Assembly (NCBI GenBank): GCA_947624125.1
Contig: CANQIY010000001.1
Location: 1-33,466 of the forward strand
Reading direction: 5' to 3'
Length of the DNA: 33,466 bases
DNA from: an uncultured Bacilli bacterium
Lineage (GTDB): Bacteria > Bacillota_I > Bacilli_A > RF39 > UBA660
Numbering within the stretch: position 1 is the stretch's first letter; each line of letters starts with the position of its first letter. The notes beneath the pieces are model-generated. The model saw only the letters and a list, made by a program, of their open reading frames with translations, searched no databases and had not been told where the DNA came from. The translations under genes were made by a program, and so were the position numbers. This document shows, one piece after another, positions 25,765 to 33,466 of this stretch.

Positions 25765-27048
25765 ATGCAAGTTATTAACAAAAAGATAATTGTTATTTTT
25801 ATATGTTTATTTATATTTTCTTTTGGGTTATATAAATTATTAGATAAAAAAGAAATAGAATTAGATAGTGTTATATTAGATACTCAAAAACAAGATAATA
25901 TTTTTGCTATATATGTAGAAGAAGATAAGAATAATTATAAAGAAGATGAATTAATTCCAACAGATGGTTATGTATTTAATAAAGAAAAATCTCAATGTAT
26001 GAGTATTGATGGAAATATAATAAATAATATACTAAGTTATGATTATGAAAATAAAAAATTAATTGTGGATACCACCGAAAGTATAAATTGTTATTTATAT
26101 TTTGATAAAGGAGCAGGTTTAGAAATAATAGGAAATATGCCCAATAATTTAAATAATAATCAAGCAGGAATGTATCGTTTTCAGGGTAGTAAAGAACAAG
26201 TAAATAACAATTATATATGTTTTGGAACAAGTGATAGTAATGAATGTAAAACAAATTTTAATAAATATATGTATCGGATAATAGGTATAGAAGAAAGTGG
26301 TAATATAAAAGTTATCAAAGAAAATTCATTAGGTACCTATGCTTTTCATAATGATGAACAAGTAGATATCTTATATAAACAAAGTGAAATCTATAGTAAA
26401 TTAAATAATACTAATAATAATAATGGAATATTTATAGGAAGTGATTATGTACCAAAGGAATGGGAAGATAAAATATTAGAACATGAATTTTATCAAGGCT
26501 ATTACGGAGGTTCTATTAGTGTTGATAAGATTAGTCAAGAAATGTTATATGAATTAGAAACAGGAAAAATAAAAGTTAGTCATACAATTAAAGTTCCTAC
26601 TGAACAAAAAGGAACAACAGGTGTATCATGTAGAAATGTAACAGCTGGAGCAAATGTTGGCCAAGAAGTTTGTTATAAATATAGTGAAGGGAAAGAATGG
26701 GAAAGATTTACTAGTAAAATAGGATTACTATATGCACATGATGTATATTATGCAACCCAAAAAGATGGTTATAATTGTAACTATCATTATACTGAATCTC
26801 AATTAGGGCCTTGTATAAATTCGTGGTTAAATAAGACAGGAAGGGAATATGTTATAGGTTTAGGAGGATATAGCTATATGTATGGTTTTTATGGTGCATA
26901 TAATGTTGGATATGGAACATATTTAGGTACCATTACTTATCAAGTAGGTTTTACAACCCAACTAGATATTAGACCCGTCTTCTATTTAAAAAACAATATA
27001 AAATTAATAGATGGAAATGGAACCGAAACAGACCCATTTATCATTTAA
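25765..27048 (+). CDS. Exported/membrane-anchored surface protein of unknown function
   Basis: A 427-aa protein with a signal-anchor (residues 8-24, IVIFICLFIFSFGLY). An extracytoplasmic part follows: a small domain up to about 115 with two Cys, then a larger C-terminal domain (YMYRIIGIEESGNIKVIKEN, then CINSWLN and LDIRPVFYLKNNIKL, ending GNGTETDPFII) that resembles DUF6273-type domains of Firmicute surface proteins. Several Cys could form disulfides. Start ATG 25765 follows AAGGGAG; the open frame extends back to 25699 but runs through the promoter and terminator. Its only promoter carries a G8 tract, pointing to phase-variable expression. The function is not known. Confidence 0.75.
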   Translation: MQVINKKIIVIFICLFIFSFGLYKLLDKKEIELDSVILDTQKQDNIFAIYVEEDKNNYKEDELIPTDGYVFNKEKSQCMSIDGNIINNILSYDYENKKLIVDTTESINCYLYFDKGAGLEIIGNMPNNLNNNQAGMYRFQGSKEQVNNNYICFGTSDSNECKTNFNKYMYRIIGIEESGNIKVIKENSLGTYAFHNDEQVDILYKQSEIYSKLNNTNNNNGIFIGSDYVPKEWEDKILEHEFYQGYYGGSISVDKISQEMLYELETGKIKVSHTIKVPTEQKGTTGVSCRNVTAGANVGQEVCYKYSEGKEWERFTSKIGLLYAHDVYYATQKDGYNCNYHYTESQLGPCINSWLNKTGREYVIGLGGYSYMYGFYGAYNVGYGTYLGTITYQVGFTTQLDIRPVFYLKNNIKLIDGNGTETDPFII

Positions 27049-27084
27049 AAAATAAATAATAAAATACTTTTTCCGCAAATTTAA

Positions 27085-27113
27085 TTGTCTTTAATATTTA
27101 AAAATAGTATAAT
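27085..27113 (+). promoter_or_regulatory. Sigma-A promoter of mutS
   Basis: TTGTCT at 27085-27090, a 17-bp spacer and TATAAT at 27108-27113. The mutS ATG begins at 27121, about where transcription should start, so the mRNA would be leaderless or nearly so. Confidence 0.75.
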
Positions 27114-27120
27114 AAAAAGC

Positions 27121-29658
27121 ATGAAAAGAAATGAAGTAGATAGAACAAAATTAAGTCCAATGATGAAACAATATATGGAAATAAAAGACCAGTATAAAGA
27201 TGAGCTTTTATTTTTTCGTCTTGGCGATTTTTATGAACTTTTTTTTGAAGATGGGGAAATTGCCTCGCGTGAATTAGAATTAACTCTAACTGGTAAAAGT
27301 GCGGGCTTAGATGAGCGAGTACCTATGTGTGGTGTTCCTTATCATGCAGTTAAAAGCTATGTGGAAAAAATCGTTAATAAAGGTTATCGAGTAGCTATAT
27401 GCGAACAATTAGAAGACCCTAAAACGACTAAAGATACTGTAAAAAGAGGAGTTATAGATGTCATAAGTAAAGGAACAATAACCGATTATGAATTTTTAGA
27501 TGAAAAAAAGAATTCTTATATTGCGAGCATTTTAGAATTTAGTGATATTTTTCTAATTACATATGCTGATATTTCAACAGGTGATTTATATAGTCTTACC
27601 ATTAATCATAATGTCGAAAAACTTATTAGTGAAATATTAACTTTAGGAATAAAAGAAGTCATTCTTTTAGATAATAGTAATATTTCTTTAGTTGACATTC
27701 TAAAAAATAAATATAGTATTGATGTTGTCTTTAGCAGTGAATATTATCATGATGAAATAAGTTTCTTAGCTAATTTAAAAGATGCAAGACAAAAAGCTGG
27801 AGTTAATCATTTATTCTATTATTTAGTTGTAAAAGAATTAAAAAGTATTAATCATTTCAATAATTGTGAAGTTATTTCGAAAACCGATTATTTAGAAATG
27901 GATGTTCATACCATTAGAAATCTAGAATTATTTGAAACAATTAGGTTAAAGGAGCGAACATTTTCTTTAATATGGTTACTAGATAAATGTAAGACAGCAA
28001 TGGGTTCAAGAAAATTAAGAACATTCTTAATGCATCCATTAAAAGATATCGATGAATTAAATAAAAGATATGATAAAATTGAGATTTTAAATAATAATTT
28101 TATTTTAAAAGATGAATTAAAAAATTTATTATATGAAATATATGATTTAGAAAGATTATGTGGGAAAGTAAATGCCGGTACTGCTAATGGAAGGGATTTA
28201 ATTCAATTTCGAAATAGTTTAAAAGTATTACCAAGGATAAAAGAAATATTAGATGAATTAAAAATTGAAGAAGATATCAATACTCACCAAGATATATATA
28301 GTTTATTAGAATTAGCTCTTTATAATGAACCCCCAATTAGTATTAGAGAGGGCGATTTAATTAAAGAAGGATATAATCAAAAATTAGATGAGCTTAAAAG
28401 TATTAGAAGTGGTGGTAAAGATTTTTTAATTCAATTTGAAAATGAATTAAAAGAAAAAACAGGTATTAAAAATTTAAAAGTTGGATTTAATAAAGTTTTT
28501 GGTTATTATATTGAAATATCAAAAGGACAACAAAAAGAAGTTAAAGAAGAATTTGGTTGGGAAAGAAGACAAACTCTTACTAACTGTGAAAGATATATTT
28601 CCCCGGAATTAAAAGAGAAAGAAGAACTTATTTTAAATGCTGAAGAAAAAATTATTGAATTAGAATATGATTTATTTGTTGAAATTAGAAATATTATTAA
28701 AAAAGAAATTTTAAAGATTAAAAATACAGCTGATTTTATTAGTGAAGTCGATGCTTTAGTGTCCCTTTCTATTTGTAGTGAAGAATTAAATTTAGTAAGA
28801 CCTACATTAAATAAAGAAAAAAAATTAGTTATTGTAGAAGGAAGACATCCAGTTGTTGAAAATGTTAGTAAAGATTTATATGTTCCAAATGATTGCCTTA
28901 TGGACGATAACAATAGAACACTTTTAATTACAGGACCTAATATGAGCGGTAAATCGACTTATATGCGGCAGATAGCTATTACAATAATTATGGCGCAAAT
29001 GGGTTCTTTTGTTCCAGCGAAAAAAGCTATTTTACCTATAATTGATAAAATCTTTACCCGGATTGGGGCCAGTGATGATTTAGTAAGCGGTGAATCAACG
29101 TTTATGGTTGAAATGAAAGAAGCAAAGAATGCGGTTTGTAATGCAACAGAAAATAGTTTAATCATTTTTGATGAATTAGGAAGAGGAACAGCTACTTACG
29201 ATGGAATGAGTTTAGCTCAAGCTATTTTAGAATATGTAACTGATAAAATAAAAGCTTTAACCCTTTTTTCAACCCATTATCATGAACTAACTAGTCTAAA
29301 TAAAAAATATAAAACAATTAAAAATGTTCATGTTAGTGCGATAGAAAAAGAGGGAACAGTAACGTTTTTACATAAAATAAAAGAGGGTGCCATTGATAAA
29401 AGTTATGGTATTCATGTGGCGAAGATGACAGATATGCCAGAAGAAATAATTAAGAGTGCTGAAGAAATATTAAATGGATATGAACAAAAAAAGAAGAATA
29501 AGGAAGAAGAAAGAGTTCAATTAAGTTTTGATTTTGACACCGAAAAGCAAGAAGAAGAAAAAATACAAGAAAAAATTAAGAAATGTAATCCCTTAGAAAT
29601 GACACCTATTGAAGCTCTTAATTTCTTGTATGATTTAAAAATGGAAATTAAAAAATAA
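27121..29658 (+). CDS. mutS: DNA mismatch repair protein MutS
   Basis: An 845-aa protein that detects mismatches and small loops. The mismatch-binding wedge motif is visible as FFRLGDFYELFFEDG (Phe-x-Glu equivalent FYE). Connector, lever and clamp domains precede the ATPase with Walker A GPNMSGKST at 605-613, Walker B DELGRGTATYDG (Ser of the usual GTSTYDG replaced by Ala) and STHYHELT. The C-terminus has a charged linker (SFDFDTEKQEEEK) and the dimerising end NPLEMTPIEALNFLYDLK. ATG 27121 lies only 7 nt after the -10 box and has no ribosome binding site; the conserved start TKLSPMMKQYMEIK lies just after it. mutL, its usual neighbour, is not in the window. Confidence 0.96.
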   Translation: MKRNEVDRTKLSPMMKQYMEIKDQYKDELLFFRLGDFYELFFEDGEIASRELELTLTGKSAGLDERVPMCGVPYHAVKSYVEKIVNKGYRVAICEQLEDPKTTKDTVKRGVIDVISKGTITDYEFLDEKKNSYIASILEFSDIFLITYADISTGDLYSLTINHNVEKLISEILTLGIKEVILLDNSNISLVDILKNKYSIDVVFSSEYYHDEISFLANLKDARQKAGVNHLFYYLVVKELKSINHFNNCEVISKTDYLEMDVHTIRNLELFETIRLKERTFSLIWLLDKCKTAMGSRKLRTFLMHPLKDIDELNKRYDKIEILNNNFILKDELKNLLYEIYDLERLCGKVNAGTANGRDLIQFRNSLKVLPRIKEILDELKIEEDINTHQDIYSLLELALYNEPPISIREGDLIKEGYNQKLDELKSIRSGGKDFLIQFENELKEKTGIKNLKVGFNKVFGYYIEISKGQQKEVKEEFGWERRQTLTNCERYISPELKEKEELILNAEEKIIELEYDLFVEIRNIIKKEILKIKNTADFISEVDALVSLSICSEELNLVRPTLNKEKKLVIVEGRHPVVENVSKDLYVPNDCLMDDNNRTLLITGPNMSGKSTYMRQIAITIIMAQMGSFVPAKKAILPIIDKIFTRIGASDDLVSGESTFMVEMKEAKNAVCNATENSLIIFDELGRGTATYDGMSLAQAILEYVTDKIKALTLFSTHYHELTSLNKKYKTIKNVHVSAIEKEGTVTFLHKIKEGAIDKSYGIHVAKMTDMPEEIIKSAEEILNGYEQKKKNKEEERVQLSFDFDTEKQEEEKIQEKIKKCNPLEMTPIEALNFLYDLKMEIKK

Positions 29659-29687
29659 TTGACAAACAATTATTCGTGATGTAAAAT
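29659..29687 (+). promoter_or_regulatory. Sigma-A promoter of the nusB operon
   Basis: Perfect TTGACA at 29659-29664, a 17-bp spacer and TAAAAT at 29682-29687, beginning at the mutS stop. Confidence 0.82.
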
Positions 29688-29716
29688 TAAAGATAGCTAA
29701 TAAAGGATGGGATAGT

Positions 29717-30109
29717 ATGGCAAAGACACGAAGCGAACTGAGAGAAAAATGTATGATTATTTTATATCAATGGAGTCTTTTTAAAGATAAAGGTAAAGTT
29801 GTTCTTGATGATATAATTAAAGATAATTTAGAAGTTGATAATGATTTTGTAAGGGATATTGTTTATGGGGTTATTACTCATATTGATGAAATCGATAAGC
29901 TAGCTAATACTTATATGAAAGATTGGGATATAGAAAGAATAGATAAAACCGGCGCAGCTATTCTACGGATGGCAATATTTGAAATTAAATATACGCAAAC
30001 ACCAGAAATAGTTGTTATTAATGAAGCTATAGTACTAGCTAAAAAATATAGTGATGATAGTTTAAAGGGCATTATTAATGCGGTTTTAGATAAGATAATT
30101 AAAGAATGA
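29717..30109 (+). CDS. nusB: Transcription antitermination factor NusB
   Basis: A 130-aa all-helical RNA-binding protein that, with NusE/S10, binds boxA of rRNA operons. It shows RSELREKCMIILYQW near the start, then LANTYMKDWDIERIDKTGAAILRMAIFE and VVINEAIVLAKKYSDD, GIINAVLDKI. Length is normal. AAAGGATGGG precedes the ATG, and its TGA stop overlaps the next gene (ATGA). Confidence 0.95.
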   Translation: MAKTRSELREKCMIILYQWSLFKDKGKVVLDDIIKDNLEVDNDFVRDIVYGVITHIDEIDKLANTYMKDWDIERIDKTGAAILRMAIFEIKYTQTPEIVVINEAIVLAKKYSDDSLKGIINAVLDKIIKE

Positions 30110-30978
30110 ATTTAACGAGTGAAGATAAAAATAAAATTAAAAAAGTGACATATGTTGAGCAATTAAATTTAAGTTCAGGAAGTTATTATGTTAAAAGAAT
30201 TGTCTTAGGTGAAGATGCTTATCCTTATGGTTTAGCTTTAAACGAAGTTATTGGTATGAGTTTAATTAAATATTTTAATATACCGGGTATTGTTTGTCCC
30301 TTTTATCAAATTTATATGCCAAAGAAAGAAAACGATGAAGAAATATATGTTATTAGCGAAGATTTAAATCGTTTTGGGGATTTTCGTTTAGCGTCTTTTT
30401 TAGGTATTTCTTATGTTAAGGGTGCATCATTATATGAAATATGGGTTCTTTTAGAAAAGAATTGGCAAAATAAAAAAGAATGGTTAGCAAAATTACCTTC
30501 TCTTTTTCAAAACATAATATTTATGTATTTATTTGATATCTTTTTTAATAATTGGGATAGAAAGAATAATAACTGGGGTATTATTTTTAATAAAGATTTA
30601 CAATTAGCAATGTTTGATAATGAATATATTTTTGATTTACGTAAATCACCCCATATTTCAGTAGATATTGATGGGGCAAAATATTTAGAAAGACGAAAAA
30701 AAGAAAAAATTCAAAATATTATTTTAAATGAATTACAAACATTTATAAAAGAATCGAGTACGGAATTTGTCGAAATAATGGACCTTTTCTTAACCAAAAT
30801 GACACCGAATGATTTTGCTCATATTTTAGATGAAATAGAAAATAATAATTATATTATAACGGACGAAGAAAAGATTAAATTAGAAATAGATGATAGGGAA
30901 GAATTACAAGATAGTTATGAAGATAATTATATGTTAATTGAAAATATAAAGAGGGAGATAAGTCATGGAAGAAAGTAA
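30106..30978 (+). CDS. HipA-like / PI3-4K-like protein kinase
   Basis: A 290-aa protein with an atypical kinase pattern. The N-lobe has SGSYYVKRIVLGE (candidate ATP Lys) and LALNEVIGMSLIKYFNIPG, like the HipA LNE...L...G(I/L) stretch. The catalytic segment is NNWDRKNNNWG at 148-158, equivalent to the HipA/CtkA N-x-DRHxxN motif (D151, N156; the usual His is Lys), and FDNEYIFD with D171 as the metal-binding Asp. It is shorter than HipA (about 440 aa) and has no HipB-type antitoxin beside it. It overlaps nusB by 4 nt and xseA by 14 nt, so it is built into a housekeeping operon. The substrate is unknown. Confidence 0.68.
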   Translation: MNLTSEDKNKIKKVTYVEQLNLSSGSYYVKRIVLGEDAYPYGLALNEVIGMSLIKYFNIPGIVCPFYQIYMPKKENDEEIYVISEDLNRFGDFRLASFLGISYVKGASLYEIWVLLEKNWQNKKEWLAKLPSLFQNIIFMYLFDIFFNNWDRKNNNWGIIFNKDLQLAMFDNEYIFDLRKSPHISVDIDGAKYLERRKKEKIQNIILNELQTFIKESSTEFVEIMDLFLTKMTPNDFAHILDEIENNNYIITDEEKIKLEIDDREELQDSYEDNYMLIENIKREISHGRK

Positions 30979-32299
30979 ATATTTAAAAATAAGCGAAATA
31001 AATAATTATATTAAAAATATCTTAGATAATGATTATTTTCTAAACAAAGTTTATCTTAAAGGGGAAATTTCTAATTTTAAAAATCATACTAGAGGTCATT
31101 TATATTTTACACTAAAGGATGAAACTTCAAGAATTAATGCCGTAATGTTTCAAAGTAGTGCTAGAGGTCTTACTTTTAATCCGGAAGATGGCATGAATGT
31201 TTTAATTGAAGGAAGAATTAGTGCATATCCTGCCAGTGGTAGTTATCAAATATATGTTGAAAAAATGGAATTAGATGGGGTTGGTAATCTTTATATTGAA
31301 TTTGAAAAATTAAAAGAAAAATTATATAAAGAAGGATTATTTAATAAAGACAAAAAGAAACCAATACCGAAATATCCGGAAAGAATTGGGGTAGTTACAG
31401 CCGATACGGGGGCTGCCGTAAGAGATATAATGAGTACCATTCGAAGAAGATTTCCAATTTGTGAGGTAATTTTATTTCCCACTTTAGTCCAAGGGGAATA
31501 TGCAGCGGAGAATATTGTTAAACAAATTGCCGTGGCTGATAATTATCATTGTGATGTTTTAATTGTTGGAAGAGGCGGAGGCTCAATTGAAGATTTATGG
31601 GCCTTTAATGAGGAAATTGTTGCAAGAGCAATATATAATGCGAATACTCCTATCATTAGTGCGGTTGGGCATGAGCCGGATTTTACAATTGCAGATTTTG
31701 TCGCTGATTTACGAGCACCAACACCTACCGGGGCCGCGGAAATGGCTGTTCCAACAGTGCTTGATATCAATAATATTCTTCATCAATATCAAATTAGGTT
31801 AAATAAAAATATAAAAAATTTAATAAATACAAAGTTTATTTCCTTAAGAAATTTAAGAAATGCCTTTGTATTAAAAAATCCGATGAGTTTATATGAAATA
31901 AAAGAACAAAAATTAGATAAATTAATGGATTTAATTAATCGCAATATCAAAATTATTATTGATAACAAAAGTCATGAAGTTGAAGTCGACATCAATAAAT
32001 TAAAATTATTGAGTCCAGAAAATTTGATAAATAATAATCAAAATAAGCTCAATAATGTTGTTATAAACATTAATAATATAATTGAAAAAAGAATTAGTAA
32101 TACGAAGCATAATTTAGATTACTTAATTAATACATTAAAATTAGTGAATCCTCTAAATATTTTAAGTAATGGTTATTCACTTGTTTATAAAGAAGAAAAA
32201 GTTATTAAAAGTATAAAAGATTTAAAAATTGATGATAAAATAAGAATTAAATTATCCGAAGGAGAAATAACAGGTCTTGTTAAAGAAATAAAAGATTAG
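30965..32299 (+). CDS. xseA: Exodeoxyribonuclease VII large subunit
   Basis: A 444-aa subunit of the single-strand-specific exonuclease VII. The N-terminal OB fold (VYLKGEISNFKNHTRGHLYF, LKDETSRINAVMF) is followed by the catalytic core with IGVVTADTGAAVRDIMSTIRRRFP, LIVGRGGGSIEDLWAFNEE, ISAVGHEPDFTIADFVADLR and APTPTGAAE, then a long helical C-terminal region and the end barrel NILSNGYSLVY. GAGGGAG precedes the ATG, which lies inside the kinase gene. It is followed by xseB after 15 nt. Confidence 0.96.
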   Translation: MEESKYLKISEINNYIKNILDNDYFLNKVYLKGEISNFKNHTRGHLYFTLKDETSRINAVMFQSSARGLTFNPEDGMNVLIEGRISAYPASGSYQIYVEKMELDGVGNLYIEFEKLKEKLYKEGLFNKDKKKPIPKYPERIGVVTADTGAAVRDIMSTIRRRFPICEVILFPTLVQGEYAAENIVKQIAVADNYHCDVLIVGRGGGSIEDLWAFNEEIVARAIYNANTPIISAVGHEPDFTIADFVADLRAPTPTGAAEMAVPTVLDINNILHQYQIRLNKNIKNLINTKFISLRNLRNAFVLKNPMSLYEIKEQKLDKLMDLINRNIKIIIDNKSHEVEVDINKLKLLSPENLINNNQNKLNNVVININNIIEKRISNTKHNLDYLINTLKLVNPLNILSNGYSLVYKEEKVIKSIKDLKIDDKIRIKLSEGEITGLVKEIKD

Positions 32300-32314
32300 A
32301 AAGAAGGAAGAAAA

Positions 32315-32542
32315 ATGGAAAAAGAAAAAACTTTTGAAAGTAATTTACAAGAATTAGAATTATTAGTGCGGGAATTAGAAACAGGTAATGTTCCCCTAGA
32401 AGATGCGATAAAAAAATATACTGATGCAATGGAATTAGCTAAAAATTGTAGTGAAAAATTAAATGAAGCAACAGCTAAAGTTAATAAAATCTTAGCAAGT
32501 AATGGGGAATTAAAAGATTTTGAAATTAAAGAAGAAAATTAA
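32315..32542 (+). CDS. xseB: Exodeoxyribonuclease VII small subunit
   Basis: A 75-aa helical-hairpin protein with the family pattern FESNLQELELLVRELETGNV, PLEDAIKKYTDAMELAKNC and LNEATAKV. Several copies coat the XseA helices. AGAAGGAAG precedes the ATG. It ends the nusB-kinase-xseAB operon; the usual next gene, an ispA-type prenyltransferase, is absent. Confidence 0.93.
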   Translation: MEKEKTFESNLQELELLVRELETGNVPLEDAIKKYTDAMELAKNCSEKLNEATAKVNKILASNGELKDFEIKEEN

Positions 32543-32578
32543 ACTTTATGTAAAATAATGTTTTAATTTTCTTTTTTT
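32534..32578 (+). terminator. Terminator after xseB
   Basis: GAAAATTAAAC (32534-32544) and GTTTTAATTTTC (32560-32571) pair with one bulged T; T7 follows at 32572-32578. The stem is AT-rich and overlaps the xseB stop. Confidence 0.65.
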
Positions 32579-32636
32579 AAATAAATTTAGCAACTTAGAT
32601 AATTTATTTGGAGTATAATATAATTAGTGATAAGGT

Positions 32637-33466
32637 ATGAAAAAAAATAAAAATAATCATAAAGAAATCGAAAAAGAAGAAGAAAAAAAAGGAAATAAAA
32701 AAACTTTAATAAGAGCAATAATTATGTTAAGCATATTTGTTGCTGGGGCTATAGTTATAGCTTGCGTTTTAGTTAATTATCAAATAAGTAAGAATAATGA
32801 TACTAAGCCATCGGGTGTAAAAATGCAAGAAGAAATTGATAAAAAAATTGATGTTATTCAAAAGAAATTAGATAATAGTTTTAAAGAATATGACGAAGTA
32901 GTTGAATATTTAACAACATGGAGTTATGATGAAGTTTGTACTAATTTATTAAATATGAGTGACATGGGTGATGTAACAATAAGAATATATGTAGGAGAAG
33001 ATGAGTTATTAGGGGATGGTATTGTTACATTTGATAAAGAATTAGCGATTAAAGTTAGATTAAAAAGTTTATATAATTATGAAATTTTAGGCGAAAAGAA
33101 ACAAGAAATTATTGAAAGTGAAAAAGAATACAATATAAATTATCAAGATACAATTTTTCCAGTATTAAGTGGCGTTACCGATAAAACTATTTACGTTGGT
33201 GATAAAATAAATATTTTAAGTGGTATAAGTGCCAATGATGAAAAAGAAGGACCAATTGAAGTTAAATACGAAGGTACAGTTAATACGAATGCTGCCGGTA
33301 GTTATAAAATTACGGTTTATGCCATTGACCATAATGGTAATAGAACTGATGCCGAAATGACAATTACAGTAAAAAAGAAAGCTAGTACTGGTGGTTCCTC
33401 ATCAAGTGGCGGTACAAGTGGTGGTAGTACCGGAGGAAGTACGGGTGGAGGAAGTAATAATGGTTG
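32637..33466 (+). CDS. Membrane-anchored protein with Ig-like (DUF5011-type) domain, 3' truncated
   Basis: The first 276 codons of a gene that runs off the window. The basic N-terminus (MKKNKNNHKEIEKEEEKKGN) precedes one TM helix (about residues 23-47, IIMLSIFVAGAIVIACVLV). An extracellular helical/charged part follows with TWSYDEVCTNLLNM. A single Ig-like domain at about 178-250 carries the DUF5011-like strings DKTIYVGDKINILSGI and NTNAAGSYKITVYAIDHNGN. A Ser/Gly/Thr linker starts at about 252 and probably leads to another domain beyond the edge. TATAAT at 32614-32619 could be its -10 box, without a good -35. AAGGT precedes the ATG. The role is unknown. Confidence 0.8.
   Translation, partial: MKKNKNNHKEIEKEEEKKGNKKTLIRAIIMLSIFVAGAIVIACVLVNYQISKNNDTKPSGVKMQEEIDKKIDVIQKKLDNSFKEYDEVVEYLTTWSYDEVCTNLLNMSDMGDVTIRIYVGEDELLGDGIVTFDKELAIKVRLKSLYNYEILGEKKQEIIESEKEYNINYQDTIFPVLSGVTDKTIYVGDKINILSGISANDEKEGPIEVKYEGTVNTNAAGSYKITVYAIDHNGNRTDAEMTITVKKKASTGGSSSSGGTSGGSTGGSTGGGSNNG

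Overview
The window is strongly AT-rich bacterial chromosome from a low-GC Firmicute (class Bacilli). TGA acts as a stop (end of infB and of nusB) and Trp is TGG, so this is not the Mycoplasma code. Gene order matches Bacillus subtilis in several blocks but with many genes missing between neighbours, and proteins are often short. This suggests a reduced-genome, uncultured, Mollicutes/Erysipelotrichia/RF39-like lineage; that placement is inference. MltG, a LysM protein and a sortase-like C-terminal signal indicate a cell wall. Almost every gene is on the + strand. Promoters are sigma-A-like, nearly all with an exact 17-bp spacer.

Layout. (1) 1-4300: lonA, then a spoVID-like LysM gene and a ysxE-like spore-coat kinase homologue, in the Bacillus order lon...spoVID-ysxE but without the ysxC-hem genes; a 57-aa minus-strand membrane ORF overlaps the end of ysxE. 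(2) 4360-10215: a 1137-aa surface protein with eight DUF11 repeats and an NPKTG/TM/KRK tail, then a lemA-DUF2207 pair. (3) 10235-15277: ireB-ruvX-DUF1292-mltG-trmR-trhP1-trhP2-greA, the Bacillus yrzL-yrrK-yrzB-yrrLMNO-greA block without udk, covering wall synthesis and 5-methoxyuridine tRNA wobble modification. (4) 15314-16649: trigger factor with its own promoter and terminator. (5) 16671-25697: rimP-nusA-rnpM-infB-rbfA-(GNAT-like ORF)-truB, then rpsO with a structured leader, pnp and an SPFH/slipin gene. (6) 25708-27048: an exported surface-type protein whose promoter carries a G8 tract in a 15-bp spacer, an apparent phase-variable switch. (7) 27085-32578: mutS (apparently leaderless), then nusB, a HipA-like kinase, xseA and xseB in an overlapping operon. 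(8) 32637-end: a membrane-anchored protein with an Ig-like domain, cut by the window edge.

Most genes are housekeeping (ribosome maturation, transcription, mismatch repair, tRNA modification, proteolysis). The accessory content is the surface proteins at 4433, 8505, 25765 and 32637, the small minus-strand ORF, the GNAT-like ORF and the HipA-like kinase. The strongest novelty candidates are the G-tract promoter at 25708-25734 and the HipA-like kinase built into the nusB-xseAB operon.
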